Source: Pseudomonas sp. GM48
Lineage (GTDB): Bacteria > Pseudomonadota > Gammaproteobacteria > Pseudomonadales > Pseudomonadaceae
Length of the DNA stretch: 64,000 nt
Reading direction: 5' to 3'
Assembly: GCF_000282335.1 (NCBI RefSeq)
Contig: NZ_AKJM01000040.1
Span: 107,624 to 171,623 of the forward strand
This document shows positions 1 through 10,568 of this stretch, in pieces. The notes under the pieces are model-generated. The model saw only the letters and a list, made by a program, of their open reading frames with translations. It was not told where the DNA came from and did no database searches. A program made the translations under genes and the position numbers. Position 1 is the first letter of the stretch. Each line of letters opens with the position of its first letter.

Positions 1-93
1 ACTCAACGCCCAGCTGCTCCAGCCCGCTAGCGAGCAGGCGATCAGCATGAGTGAGTGACGAGGAAGAAAGGTCCGGCGAGTGGAAGGATTCAA
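1..93 (-). CDS. bcsB: Cellulose synthase regulatory subunit BcsB, N-terminal fragment (cut by window edge)
   Basis: Only the first codons lie in the window. Reading leftward from a TTG at 93 that overlaps the bcsA stop (TTGA), the frame stays open to the edge and encodes Arg residues followed by a hydrophobic stretch (LMLIACSLAGWSSWALS), which looks like a signal peptide. A later in-frame ATG at 48 would leave a signal with no positive N-terminus, so the earlier start is preferred, although no strong ribosome site precedes it. BcsB is the periplasmic partner of BcsA and normally follows it in bcs/wss operons. Identity rests on position and the signal peptide only. Confidence 0.5.
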   Translation of the reverse strand, partial: MNPSTRRTFLPRHSLMLIACSLAGWSSWALS

Positions 94-2321
94 GATCGTT
101 GCGTGTCCGCGGTGGAGTCTATAGGTGATGGAGTGTCCGGGCGTTTGCGCAGCAGCGCCTGGCTGTCTTTTAGAGTTGCAACGAACAAGCGCAGGATGGC
201 GCGTAAGCCAATGCCGCTGACCTCGCGCAACGCCGACATGGGCGCATCGAGGCGGCCGTTACCCCAGGTGTTGGCCCAGGTGTCGGCCCGTGAAAAGGTC
301 AGTCGCACCAGTTCACTTTGCTGGCGCAGGGTCAAACCCTCGAATTGCACACCCGCCACGTTGTCGTTGCTGAAGATCGTTTTTGCGGGAAAGAGGCTTG
401 AGGGAGGTGTGCGCAGAATGCAGACCCGCAGCGTCTCATTGACGCTGAGCTGAACCTGCGGTGGCAGTGCCAGACCCACGCCGTTTTGTGAGAAGTCCCG
501 GGTGATGCAATCAAACGTGGTGCCGTCTTCGCGATAGACCCGCACAGGCAGATCCGCCGGCACCCTGGGTTCGTTGCGTACCTGAGAGGACTCAGTGGCC
601 ACCGCCACGGCGGTGCTGACAATGATGATGTTGTACACGGTCCAGGCCAGGTTGATCAGCAGGGTAGTGGCCTGGGCCGAATCACTCCCGATCAGTTTCA
701 CCACGCCAATCACCAGGCCGATCATGTTCAAGGTCAGCAGGACGATGTAAGGCCGCGCGAGCTTCCAGTTGAAATAGTCATCCTCGATGGTGCCGCCCTT
801 GTCGGTCACGTTGAACTTACCCAGCGAAGGGTTGATCAGGGCCAACAGTACCGGTCGCATGATGTACCAGGCCAACACCGACTCATACACTTCGTTCCAG
901 AAGGAATGGCGGAAGCGCCCCTGGATAGCGGAGTTGGTCAGGCTGGAATGGAAAATATGCGGCAGCACATAGACCGTGACCATCAGCGCCGACGCATGGA
1001 AAATCTGCGCGTCGAAAAGCAGGTAGGCCAAGGGTGCGGTCAAGAACACCAGGCGAGGCAGGCTGTAGAAAAAGTGCATCATGGCGTTGAGGTAGCAGAT
1101 GCGCTGCCCCAGGTTCAGTCCTTTGCCAAACAACGGATTGTCGGTCCGAAAAATCTGTGCCATGCCCCGTGCCCAGCGTATGCGCTGGCTGATGTGCCGG
1201 GAAAGGCTTTCGGTGGCCAGTCCCGCCGCTTGTGGAATGGCGAGGTAAGCCGTATTGAAACCGCGGCGGTTGAGCTTGAGTGCCGTGTGCGCATCTTCCG
1301 TCACGGTTTCGGTGGCGATGCCTCCGACTTCCAGCAAGTGAGTCCGCCGGATGACCGCGCAGGACCCACAGAAGAATGCCGCGTTCCACAGGTCGTTGCC
1401 GTCCTGCACCAGACCGTAGAACAGCTCACCTTCATTGGGCACCGAGCGAAAGGTCTCGAGGTTTTTTTCGAACGGATCGGGTGAATAGAAGAAGTGCGGC
1501 GTTTGCAGCAGCGCCAGGTTCGGGTCCTTGAAAAACCAGCCCATCGTGATCTGCAGGAAGGAGCGGGTAGGCACGTGGTCGGCGTCGAATATGGCAATGA
1601 ACTCGCCATCGGTGACTTTGAGCGCCTCGTTGAGGTTGCCGGCCTTGGCATGTTGATTGTTGTCGCGAGTGATGTAGTTGACACCAATCTGCTGACAGAA
1701 AACCTTGAATTCCTCCCGGCGTCCGTCATCGAGCACGTGCACCCGCAGTTTGCCCTCGGGCCAGTCGATGGCCTGAGCGGCGAGCACCACCAGTTTGACG
1801 ATACCCAATGCTTCGTTATAGGTGGGAATGAAGACATCTACGGTCGGCCATTCAGCGGGTGGCTGTTGCAGAAACTGCGGTTTGCGGTGCAGCGGCCAGG
1901 CGGTCTGCACATAGCCGAAGACCAGGACGAGCAAGGCATACAGTTCGGCCAGCACCAGCCCGTAGCCAAATACGGCATCCTGCCAGGTGTCGAAGCCCAG
2001 GGTGTCGGACAGGCGCCAGTACATATAGCGCAACGAAGCGATCAGCGAGAGAGTGATCAGGGTCAGGATCGCCAGACGCCCGGCTTGCTTGCGAATGATC
2101 AGGCTGGCGGCAAAACAGACAGCGGCAAACACGGCCTGGGAATACAGATTCTGCGGCGCAGTGAGGATACCCAGCACCAATAACGCTGCGATCATCCCGC
2201 CTGAGATCTTCAGGCCCTGGCGCCAAATCAGGGGCCATCGACTGACGCGAGCCTGGAAAGTATCCAGTAGCCCCTGCAACCACCAAGTCTTTGCAGGCAG
2301 CTGATTCAGCTGGACGGTCAT
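90..2321 (-). CDS. bcsA: Cellulose synthase catalytic subunit (UDP-forming), PilZ-containing
   Basis: Inner-membrane family 2 glycosyltransferase that polymerises UDP-glucose into beta-1,4-glucan and extrudes it. Hydrophobic segments occupy about residues 30-145. The GT-A core follows, with VFIPTYNEA near 160, DDG near 198, DAD near 245, TED near 342 and QRIRW near 382; further membrane helices come next. A PilZ domain follows with RNEPR near 582 and DFSQNG near 608, the two c-di-GMP-binding motifs, so post-translational activation by c-di-GMP is expected. At 743 residues it has normal family length. The start overlaps the bcsQ stop by four bases (ATGA), indicating translational coupling. In the Pseudomonas wss nomenclature this is wssB. 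Confidence 0.95.
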   Translation of the reverse strand: MTVQLNQLPAKTWWLQGLLDTFQARVSRWPLIWRQGLKISGGMIAALLVLGILTAPQNLYSQAVFAAVCFAASLIIRKQAGRLAILTLITLSLIASLRYMYWRLSDTLGFDTWQDAVFGYGLVLAELYALLVLVFGYVQTAWPLHRKPQFLQQPPAEWPTVDVFIPTYNEALGIVKLVVLAAQAIDWPEGKLRVHVLDDGRREEFKVFCQQIGVNYITRDNNQHAKAGNLNEALKVTDGEFIAIFDADHVPTRSFLQITMGWFFKDPNLALLQTPHFFYSPDPFEKNLETFRSVPNEGELFYGLVQDGNDLWNAAFFCGSCAVIRRTHLLEVGGIATETVTEDAHTALKLNRRGFNTAYLAIPQAAGLATESLSRHISQRIRWARGMAQIFRTDNPLFGKGLNLGQRICYLNAMMHFFYSLPRLVFLTAPLAYLLFDAQIFHASALMVTVYVLPHIFHSSLTNSAIQGRFRHSFWNEVYESVLAWYIMRPVLLALINPSLGKFNVTDKGGTIEDDYFNWKLARPYIVLLTLNMIGLVIGVVKLIGSDSAQATTLLINLAWTVYNIIIVSTAVAVATESSQVRNEPRVPADLPVRVYREDGTTFDCITRDFSQNGVGLALPPQVQLSVNETLRVCILRTPPSSLFPAKTIFSNDNVAGVQFEGLTLRQQSELVRLTFSRADTWANTWGNGRLDAPMSALREVSGIGLRAILRLFVATLKDSQALLRKRPDTPSPIDSTADTQRS

Positions 2322-3478
2322 GGCGTGTCCTGCTGGCTGGAATTCTCCGCGAAAAGCAGGGCATGGACCGCGCCTGACAGCGAAAGAATGTCCTGACAGC
2401 CAATGCTCTCAGGTGCGTATTGCAGTAAGTCCCGACCATGGGCCAGCGACTCGTTGAACTGGTGATCGAGGCGAATCGTCCCAATCAGGTTGGCGCCGAG
2501 CCGCCGCAGAAACAACACGCCCATGTCCCTGCTGAACGAACGCGAGTCATCCCGTTGGTTGAGCACATACCGTTGCCGCTGCGCGCGTCGTCGGCTGGTT
2601 TCCAGCCACTGGGTCATGCTGTCCAGCGCCAGGTAGGAGGCCGCGTCGGCCACCGTCATCACCAGCACCAGATCGGCGGCGTCGAGTGCCTGTTGCGAAT
2701 AGACGGTCTCACCCGAAGGAGTGTCCAGGATCACGGTATCGTTTTCGCTGAGGTTCATTGACGCAAGGTGCTGATTCAACCAGTCAGAATCTTCAAGCAT
2801 CATCTGCTTGAGCAATCGGCGATCGTTCACCTCGCCAGTGCCGAAGGGCAGGCATTCGCTATTGCTAAAGCCTGGCAGGCGATGAGCGCCCCAGTCTGCG
2901 TCCTGTTCCTTGAGCTGAATCAGCCCGGGAGCCTGGCTGGTGATACCCAAGTGGCTGGACAGCGCGTTCTGAGGGTCCAGATCAATCGCGATGGTTCGCC
3001 CGCCAGGGCGCCGAAGTGTTTTCGCGAGACCAGCAACGATGGTGCTTCTACCCACGCCACCATTCGCCGAAACGATAGCAATGACCTTCGCCTTGGTCCG
3101 CTTGCGAGTCGTTTCTGACAGAGTGTCTCGACGAACCTGGCTGAGTTCACGCAACAGGTCGCTCAATTGCTGACGGTCACCCGTAGCAGAACTCGCAGGT
3201 GGCTCGGTCGGGGAAGGGGATTTGGGCGAAGGTAGCGAGAGGACAACATTCTTCACCGGCTCGACCGGCACGCCAATCAATAAGGAAGGCTGTGGCTCGT
3301 CCAGCAGAAACACAGGAGGTGTTGGGGAGGACAATGCCGCCGACGACTCTGGCTCAGCCACCGCTGGTGTAACCGGGTCGTCTTTGAAATCTTTATAATT
3401 CGGTTGTATTTCCTGGTAACTCTCCGCGTTGGCGCCAAAACGTGTAAAGAGTTTCGTAATATCGTCTACATATTTCAT
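2318..3478 (-). CDS. bcsQ: Cellulose biosynthesis protein BcsQ with BcsR/BcsP-like N-terminus
   Basis: A ParA/MinD-like protein that helps localise and assemble the cellulose synthase complex (wssA position). Residues 1-30 (VDDITKLFTRFGANAESYQEI) resemble the short BcsR/BcsP family. A Pro/Ser-rich linker follows to about residue 125, then a SIMIBI ATPase domain. Its P-loop near 135-145 reads ANGGVGRST: the MinD signature Lys is Asn and the Walker Lys is Arg. The E. coli BcsQ P-loop is also non-canonical, so nucleotide use is uncertain. IDLDPQ follows the first strand. First gene of the operon; ATG at 3478 with only a weak ribosome site. Confidence 0.85.
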   Translation of the reverse strand: MKYVDDITKLFTRFGANAESYQEIQPNYKDFKDDPVTPAVAEPESSAALSSPTPPVFLLDEPQPSLLIGVPVEPVKNVVLSLPSPKSPSPTEPPASSATGDRQQLSDLLRELSQVRRDTLSETTRKRTKAKVIAIVSANGGVGRSTIVAGLAKTLRRPGGRTIAIDLDPQNALSSHLGITSQAPGLIQLKEQDADWGAHRLPGFSNSECLPFGTGEVNDRRLLKQMMLEDSDWLNQHLASMNLSENDTVILDTPSGETVYSQQALDAADLVLVMTVADAASYLALDSMTQWLETSRRRAQRQRYVLNQRDDSRSFSRDMGVLFLRRLGANLIGTIRLDHQFNESLAHGRDLLQYAPESIGCQDILSLSGAVHALLFAENSSQQDTP

Positions 3479-3570
3479 GCGTTGTACCAGGAATGAAATA
3501 ACTCAGAAACTCAGCATTCCATTAACTTGACAAAGTTGATGTGTCGTCTTGGTGTTGGCAGAGTGCCAGC

Positions 3571-3599
3571 ACTTTAGGGAGTTTGCGTCTGGGTGTCAA
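3571..3599 (-). promoter_or_regulatory. Sigma-70-type promoter of the bcs operon
   Basis: On the minus strand a perfect TTGACA (3599-3594) is followed after exactly 17 bases by TAAAGT (3576-3571, four of six matches to TATAAT). This predicts transcription towards bcsQ with a leader of roughly 85-90 bases before the ATG at 3478. A short inverted repeat, AACTT-GACA-AAGTT, lies in that leader near 3533 and could be a regulator site; this last point is inference. Confidence 0.55.
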
Positions 3600-5398
<1,799 letters not shown>

Positions 5399-5406
5399 GC
5401 GACGCC

Positions 5407-5505
5407 ATGAAAGCTTATCGCCTGAACCCCTACACGAGCCGTGAAGAACTGCTGCGAGAGGTCAGAGCGAAGAGAGTTGGACTGACACAAGATCCGTCAT
5501 TTTAG
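5407..5505 (+). pseudogene. 32-codon ORF, possible remnant of an alcohol dehydrogenase N-terminus
   Basis: Opens nine bases after the aldo/keto reductase stop and encodes MKAYRLNPYTSREELL, then RAKRVGLTQDPSF and a stop. The opening MKAYRLN resembles the first strand of medium-chain alcohol dehydrogenases, but nothing else of that family follows. It may be a truncated leftover or a genuine small ORF. The nearest ribosome-site-like GGAG is about 12 bases upstream. Function unknown. Confidence 0.25.
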
Positions 5506-5585
5506 GCAATGAATACGCCAATTAATGCAGCAACCAAAGGGAGAGGCTCGACACAATAGGCACTCGTTAGAAAAGGAACAATCAC

Positions 5586-6428
5586 ATGACTGAGAAAAAA
5601 GTTTGGTTCATCACCGGTGCTGGCCGCGGACTGGGTGTAGACATCACCAAAGCGGCACTCGCTGCCGGCCATGCCGTCGTTGCCACCGGCCGTGATGCCA
5701 GGAAAGTGCTGGCGGCAATCGGTGAACATGAAGACCTGTTGGCCATCAAGCTTGATGTCACCCGTCCCGATGACGCCCAAGACGCCGTCGAGGCAGCCAT
5801 CGGCAAGTTCGGACGGATTGATGTACTGGTCAACAACGCGGGTAACTTCTATGCAGGGTTCTTCGAAGAGCTCAGCCCGGAACAGGTGCGCAGCCAGATC
5901 GAAACGCTGCTGTTCGGTCCGATGAATGTCGCTCGCGCAGCACTGCCGGTAATGCGCAAGCAGCGTTCTGGTCTGTTGCTAACCATTTCCTCCACGGCGG
6001 GCATCGCTGGCGGCATGTTCTGCACGGCCTATGCGGCGGCGAAGTTTGGTCTCGAAGGCTGGATCGAGTCCCTTGCGCCAGAGATCGAACCCTTTGGCAT
6101 TCGCACGATGTTGGTTGAGCCGGGCTTCTTCCGTACTGAACTGCTGACGGCCGATTCCACCACTTTCGCACCACCCTCCATCGACGATTATGCCCAGCGG
6201 ACGCGAGAGACCGTCACGGCCTGGAGTGGCATGGACGGCAAACAGGGCGGTGACCCTGCCAAGCTCGCCGACGCGATTGTGCAGCTTGCAGGGCTCGACG
6301 AGCCACCGGTTCGTTTCGCCGCGGGCGCTGATGCGGTGCAGACCTTCGAAGCCAAGGCCAATGCGTTACTGGCACAGGCCGACGTCTACCGTCAGCTGTC
6401 GTCCTCTCTTGCTCACGATGATGCGTGA
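5586..6428 (+). CDS. Short-chain dehydrogenase/reductase (SDR)
   Basis: Cytosolic NAD(P)-dependent oxidoreductase of the classical SDR type, 280 residues. The N-terminus has the TGAGRGLG cofactor loop (about residues 11-18), NNAG near 86, a catalytic Ser in TISSTAG near 138 and YAAAK near 151-155. PGFFRTEL follows the active site. AGGA lies upstream of the ATG. No signal peptide, unlike its neighbours. It probably acts on the same unknown substrate class as the surrounding enzymes; this is inferred from clustering only. Confidence 0.9.
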   Translation: MTEKKVWFITGAGRGLGVDITKAALAAGHAVVATGRDARKVLAAIGEHEDLLAIKLDVTRPDDAQDAVEAAIGKFGRIDVLVNNAGNFYAGFFEELSPEQVRSQIETLLFGPMNVARAALPVMRKQRSGLLLTISSTAGIAGGMFCTAYAAAKFGLEGWIESLAPEIEPFGIRTMLVEPGFFRTELLTADSTTFAPPSIDDYAQRTRETVTAWSGMDGKQGGDPAKLADAIVQLAGLDEPPVRFAAGADAVQTFEAKANALLAQADVYRQLSSSLAHDDA

Positions 6429-6494
6429 CTCTCGTCAACATCTCATCCATTGCCGGCCGTTTACAACCGACTGACATAGAAAGGGGAAACCATC

Positions 6495-6911
6495 ATGGAA
6501 ACGGGATCAAAAAAGCTTCTGATGAAGCGCTTCACTGATTTCATAAACACCGCGAGCGATGAATTGGCCGGGGAGTTGATCTCTCCGCAGGCGATGTTTT
6601 TCGTTCCGGGGCGTTCCGAGCCTTTGCAGGGGCCGGACGGCTATCAGGAGATCATTGCGATGATGCGCGCAGGTTTTCCAGATATTCAGTGGACGCTTGA
6701 GGAACTGATTATTGAGGGCGACAGGGTGGCCGCGCGCTTCACAATGCGCGGTACGCATCATGGAAGCTTCCTGGGTGTTCCACCCTCTGGAAAGGCTATC
6801 GAGGTCAAGGCGGTAAATTTTTATCGGTTCGCCGATGGTCAAATAGTTGAAGAGTATGGTCAGCCTGACCTGCTGGGGCTGCTTCAGCAGATCGGTGCGG
6901 TACCGCTATAG
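6495..6911 (+). CDS. SnoaL-like/ester cyclase family protein (NTF2 fold)
   Basis: 138-residue cone-shaped alpha-beta barrel protein of the SnoaL-like polyketide cyclase/ester cyclase group. Typical features are the central GPDGYQEIIAMMRAGFPDIQWTLEELIIEGDRVAARF segment (residues about 48-82, given here only to locate it) and the later GTHHGSFLGVPPSGK and NFYRFADGQIVEEY motifs. Such proteins isomerise, hydrate or bind small molecules; the reaction cannot be read from the sequence. Same strand as the SDR, 66 bases downstream, so probably co-transcribed. A terminator follows about 70 bases after its stop. Confidence 0.8.
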   Translation: METGSKKLLMKRFTDFINTASDELAGELISPQAMFFVPGRSEPLQGPDGYQEIIAMMRAGFPDIQWTLEELIIEGDRVAARFTMRGTHHGSFLGVPPSGKAIEVKAVNFYRFADGQIVEEYGQPDLLGLLQQIGAVPL

Positions 6912-6982
6912 ATTCACCGTCGGACTCAGTGCATGGTCGCTCCGGGTATTTGGCACCCGTGGCCCATGCAGGGCGGCGGCCT

Positions 6983-7018
6983 CAGGTGTCCATGCATCCG
7001 TAAACGGACACCTGTTTT
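6983..7018 (+). terminator. Rho-independent terminator after the SnoaL-like gene
   Basis: CAGGTGTCC (6983-6991) pairs perfectly with GGACACCTG (7006-7014) across a 14-base loop and is followed by TTTT. It separates the first three genes of the cluster from the DUF1330 and hydrolase genes, which would then need read-through or their own promoter. Confidence 0.7.
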
Positions 7019-7181
7019 AACCTTGAACGTCAATTCGCTGGATCAGGCAGTAGAAGCAGCAGAACCGGCAACTCCCTCCTGGCACACCCTCACATACTTA
7101 GAAAACCACGATGGCCCATCGATGGCCGGTCCGGCTCATCTGGGGTTTCGTTTGTTATTCAAATTCATGGGAGTTCATACG

Positions 7182-7559
7182 ATGAAAAAATGGGTCACAG
7201 GTTCTGTCGCTGCAATCACGTTCACGTTTGCCGGTCTCTGTCTGGCGCAGGGTCCAACGCCGCACGGCTACATGATCGCCAACTACCAGATCAACGATCA
7301 GGCGACCTTCCAGCGCTACATGGAAGCCGCAGGTCCGCTGGCACCGAAGTACGGTGGCAAGGTGATTGTTTTCAACCTCAATGCCACGGCTGTTGAAGGA
7401 AAACCCAAGTCGGTGATGGCCATTGCCGAGTTTCCAAGCCTTGCCGACGCACAGCGGTTCTACAACTCGCCGGAGTACACCGCAGCTAAAAAACTTCGCA
7501 TGGCCGCTACCGAAGGCTCTGTCGTAATTACCGAAGGCTATGTACCTGCTGCGCAGTAA
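7182..7559 (+). CDS. Exported DUF1330 domain protein
   Basis: 125-residue protein with a Sec signal peptide (MKKWVTGSVAAITFTFAGLCLAQ), so the mature form is periplasmic. The rest is a DUF1330 dimeric ferredoxin-like fold: YMIANYQINDQATFQRYMEAA, GGKVIVFN, and the diagnostic IAEFPSLADAQRFYNSPEY. GGGAG eight bases before ATG 7182 sets the start; an upstream extension of the frame lacks a ribosome site. DUF1330 proteins are usually cytosolic and of unknown activity, so the signal peptide is notable and fits the exported neighbours. Confidence 0.85.
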   Translation: MKKWVTGSVAAITFTFAGLCLAQGPTPHGYMIANYQINDQATFQRYMEAAGPLAPKYGGKVIVFNLNATAVEGKPKSVMAIAEFPSLADAQRFYNSPEYTAAKKLRMAATEGSVVITEGYVPAAQ

Positions 7560-7617
7560 ACCGATGCCAGGTCTTCTTTTGCAGTCCCGGCCCTTTAGCA
7601 GACATTCGGAGCCTGAC

Positions 7618-8676
7618 ATGAACAAGCCACTCGATATGCTCGTTCCCCCGATTGCAGCGCCTGCGCCAAGCCGCCGCAACGTACTCAAAATCGGCGCGGC
7701 GATGGCCACACTGCCTGTGATCGCCTCGGCGCTATCCTTTGCCCAAGCAGCTGAGAAACAGACGATGACCGCAACAACAGAAGATCCATCCGATACCTTC
7801 ATCAACGGTCTCGCCGATTTGATGGCGCACTCGACACGTACGCCGATTCTGCGCTGGCCGAACGAATACGGCATGGAGTATGAGGAAATCTTCTTCCCGG
7901 CAATGGATGGCGTGACCATTGAAGGCTGGTTCATTCCTGGTAAATCCAACCGTTTGGTGATCTGCAATCATCCGATGCCGTGCAACCGTTATGGTTACCC
8001 AGGGCACCTGGCACCCTGGACTGACTTCGGCGGCTTCGAGGTGAATTTCCTCCCGGAGTACAAGGCCTTGCATGATGCAGGCTACAACATCATTGCCTAC
8101 GACCTGCGCAATCATGGTCGGAGCGGCACGGGCAGTGGCGGCGTCAACGGTCACGGGGTGCTGGAATACCGCGATGTGGTGGGTTCGCTGCGCTACGCCA
8201 AATCCCGACCGGATACAAAAAGCATGAAGACGGTGCTGTACAGCCGCTGCCTGGGTGCCAACGCCACCATTGTCGGGATCAAGAAGCACCCGAAAGAATT
8301 CAAACACGTCAAAGCGCTGGTGGCGCTGCAGCCGGTAACGCCAAGGGTGTTTGTGGAAACAGCGGTGGAGCGGCAAAAAATTGCTAATGGCATCGATCGC
8401 TTCGACGCCGCGCTGCATCGGCGCACCGGCTACCACCTGGCGGATGTCTGGCCCATGGAATATGCCAAAGCCGTGACCTTGCCGACCTTTGTCGCTCAAG
8501 TGCGCAATGACTTCCTGACCAGGCCTTCCAACGTTCAGGAGATCTTCGACACCCTGTCTTCCAAAGACAAAAAGCTGTACTGGATCGAAGGAACAGACCT
8601 TAGATTTCAGGGCTACAACTACTTTGGACAGCACCCCCAACTGATCCTAGATTGGTTCGATAAGCATACTGCCTGA
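7618..8676 (+). CDS. Tat-exported alpha/beta hydrolase with apparent Cys nucleophile
   Basis: 352 residues. The ATG at 7618 has GGAG six bases upstream and yields a twin-arginine signal (SRRNVLKIGAAMATLP, Arg 19-20). The mature domain is an alpha/beta hydrolase: VICNHPMPCNRYGYPG around the first strands, IAYDLRNHGRSG, and a nucleophile elbow SRCLG with Cys 211 where Ser is usual, as in dienelactone hydrolases. A C-terminal His lies in GQHPQLI. Likely periplasmic hydrolysis of an ester, lactone or similar bond; the substrate is unknown. Follows the DUF1330 gene by 58 bases. Confidence 0.85.
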   Translation: MNKPLDMLVPPIAAPAPSRRNVLKIGAAMATLPVIASALSFAQAAEKQTMTATTEDPSDTFINGLADLMAHSTRTPILRWPNEYGMEYEEIFFPAMDGVTIEGWFIPGKSNRLVICNHPMPCNRYGYPGHLAPWTDFGGFEVNFLPEYKALHDAGYNIIAYDLRNHGRSGTGSGGVNGHGVLEYRDVVGSLRYAKSRPDTKSMKTVLYSRCLGANATIVGIKKHPKEFKHVKALVALQPVTPRVFVETAVERQKIANGIDRFDAALHRRTGYHLADVWPMEYAKAVTLPTFVAQVRNDFLTRPSNVQEIFDTLSSKDKKLYWIEGTDLRFQGYNYFGQHPQLILDWFDKHTA

Positions 8677-8678
8677 CG

Positions 8679-8999
8679 TTGATCGTCGACCCGGTACTGG
8701 CCGATCAAGTCGAACGCTCCCGTAAGGCCGACAGGGACGATGCACTGACCAAGATTGCCGTGTGTGAAGTGATGGGGTTGAGGGTCGCCGCCTGGAAAGG
8801 CAATGCCCTGGCGGTGTATTTACCCGATCGAACGTCTCTACTTGAGGCTATTGATCATTACGACATCGGGATGAGGGCACCGACAAGCCACGACTGGAAA
8901 ATACGAATCGATGACCCTGAATTACAGCAGCAACTGCAGGCGGCGGGTGCTGCTCTGGATGATCGGCCGCACGTCGACTACATCTTTCATCGACTGTAG
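8679..8999 (+). CDS. Hypothetical protein
   Basis: The frame opens with TTG two bases after the hydrolase stop and runs 106 codons. It has balanced composition and no signal peptide or membrane segment. It contains ALTKIAVCEVMGLRVAAWKGNALAVYLP and ends with RPHVDYIFHRL. I do not recognise the family. The tight spacing suggests translational coupling to the hydrolase, but no clear ribosome site precedes the TTG. An internal ATG (MGLRV) would give a protein of about 75 residues. Confidence 0.45.
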   Translation: MIVDPVLADQVERSRKADRDDALTKIAVCEVMGLRVAAWKGNALAVYLPDRTSLLEAIDHYDIGMRAPTSHDWKIRIDDPELQQQLQAAGAALDDRPHVDYIFHRL

Positions 9000-9360
9000 A
9001 GTGGCTTCATTGGATTAGGCATTAAGGCGATCTGAATTACTTTGTAATATCTGGCTGTGGCAAGCCGGCGCTACAAAACTCCGTTGAATCGTGCAAACAA
9101 CAGCATCAATGAGGCAATCGGCGGATGCCGGAGCCGCCTCATACTGTGGCCATTCTGATCAACGAAGCAGGACCGTACTGGCTGCAGAACTGGGCGAGCT
9201 GAGTTTGCCCCGGCTGGCAGGCGCTGCCCCATGAATGCCTGTTTCGGGAAGCAAAAAACCTCCGTGGAGATTGCTCTGGCGGTCATGGTAGACATTGTTC
9301 GTGTCAGCAACGGTGTCGTTCGTGACCAGCTATAAACCTGGTGTTTTCAAGGAGACCACT
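9000..9360. other. Non-coding gap upstream of the AraC regulator
   Basis: No gene is supported. An imperfect hairpin at about 9108-9143 (ATGAGGC...GCCTCAT with an inner GGCGG/CCGCC stem) could end the upstream operon, though it has no T-run. The regulator's promoter should lie here but is not distinct. Confidence 0.35.
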
Positions 9361-10272
9361 GTGCAGCCTGCTACCAAAAGTCACCAAACTGCCAGCGACA
9401 CAAGTCGTCTCGCCGGCGTCGTCAGTCAGATTGTGCGCAGCGATTGCGACCTGATCACCGCCATTCCCAGCCTGAGTCTGCATCGACGCAAATCTGCCAC
9501 TGCGCCTGTGCACTGTATTTACGGGCTGGGGATTGGGGTGACCTTGCAAGGCTGCAAGCAGGTCATGGTGGGGGAGGAAGTGCTTAGTTACGCGCCCGGT
9601 CAGTCCATGGTTACCAGCGTTGACCTGCCGGTCATTTCACATGTGACCCAAGCGAGTGTCGCACAACCGTTTCTGGGCATGATGCTTACGTTCGATAGCG
9701 CCACGGTGATACAGCTCGCCGAGCGTATGCACTTGTCACAGCGCATGAAGGATGAAGGGTTCCGGCCAATCACCGTACAGGCGCTGGACGCTGCAGTGCT
9801 TGATGCACTGGAGCGTTTGGTCGGACTACTCAGCGAGCCTGAACTGCTTGAAACACTCGCGCCGCTGATCAAGGAAGAGATCATTGCTCGCCTGTTGAGC
9901 GGCGCTCACGGTTCGCAGTTGCTTCATGTCGTCGCCGCGGGTTCACCGAGCCAACACATCGCCAAGACGCTTGCCTGGCTGAAGCTTAATTTTCGCCATG
10001 CGCTACGCATGGACGACTTGGCGGCGAATGCACACATGAGTCCGTCTACCTTTCGCCAGCATTTTCGTACCGTCACGGGTATGAGTCCGTTGCAGTATCA
10101 GAAACAATTGCGGCTGCAAGCGGCTCGACAGTTGATGCTGAGTCAGAATGTCGACGCAAGCAGTGCGGGCGGATTGGTGGGCTATGAAAGCTCGTCGCAG
10201 TTCAGTCGCGAGTACAGCCGTCTGTTCGGAGAACCGCCGCAGAGGGACATAAAACGAATGCGCTTGCAGTGA
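9361..10272 (+). CDS. AraC-family transcriptional regulator
   Basis: 303 residues from a GTG at 9361, chosen because AAGGAG lies six bases before it; an earlier in-frame start lacks such a site. The N-terminal half matches the AraC_N ligand-binding type (IYGLGIGVTLQGCKQVMVGEEVLSYAPG, SVDLPVISHV). The C-terminal 100 residues form the double helix-turn-helix: LAWLKLNFRHALRMDDLAANAHMSPSTFRQHFR and VGYESSSQFSREYSRLFG. Regulators of this type often sit beside aldo/keto reductase and SDR genes and control them, so it is the likely regulator of the upstream cluster. Effector unknown. Confidence 0.9.
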   Translation: MQPATKSHQTASDTSRLAGVVSQIVRSDCDLITAIPSLSLHRRKSATAPVHCIYGLGIGVTLQGCKQVMVGEEVLSYAPGQSMVTSVDLPVISHVTQASVAQPFLGMMLTFDSATVIQLAERMHLSQRMKDEGFRPITVQALDAAVLDALERLVGLLSEPELLETLAPLIKEEIIARLLSGAHGSQLLHVVAAGSPSQHIAKTLAWLKLNFRHALRMDDLAANAHMSPSTFRQHFRTVTGMSPLQYQKQLRLQAARQLMLSQNVDASSAGGLVGYESSSQFSREYSRLFGEPPQRDIKRMRLQ

Positions 10273-10568
10273 ATAAGTTACAGCTACCAATGGCGTATTG
10301 GTGTTGATGCGGAATTGCCCTACCTGCTGGGGCAAGACGGCCCCAACATGGATAGGTAGATACCCAGCACAGACGGCCGTAGCCTTGAAGGCTGCTTGGG
10401 TCAGCGTTTTATCGGCAGATGGGTCAATTCTTCATCAGCGCCTACAGCATCGCCCTCGCGCTTGCAAAAACTGCGTCTACACTCGGTCTTGCTGGCCCAG
10501 AAGGATCGACGGCTGCCATAGGTTTTCGTTGGGTCCTTTGAAAACTTTCTTTGAGACAAGGAGCAGTC

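Noticed and set aside
6933..7181. Longer N-terminus for the DUF1330 protein
   Set aside because: The upstream extension crosses a terminator hairpin and lacks a ribosome site; the start at 7182 gives a clean signal peptide.
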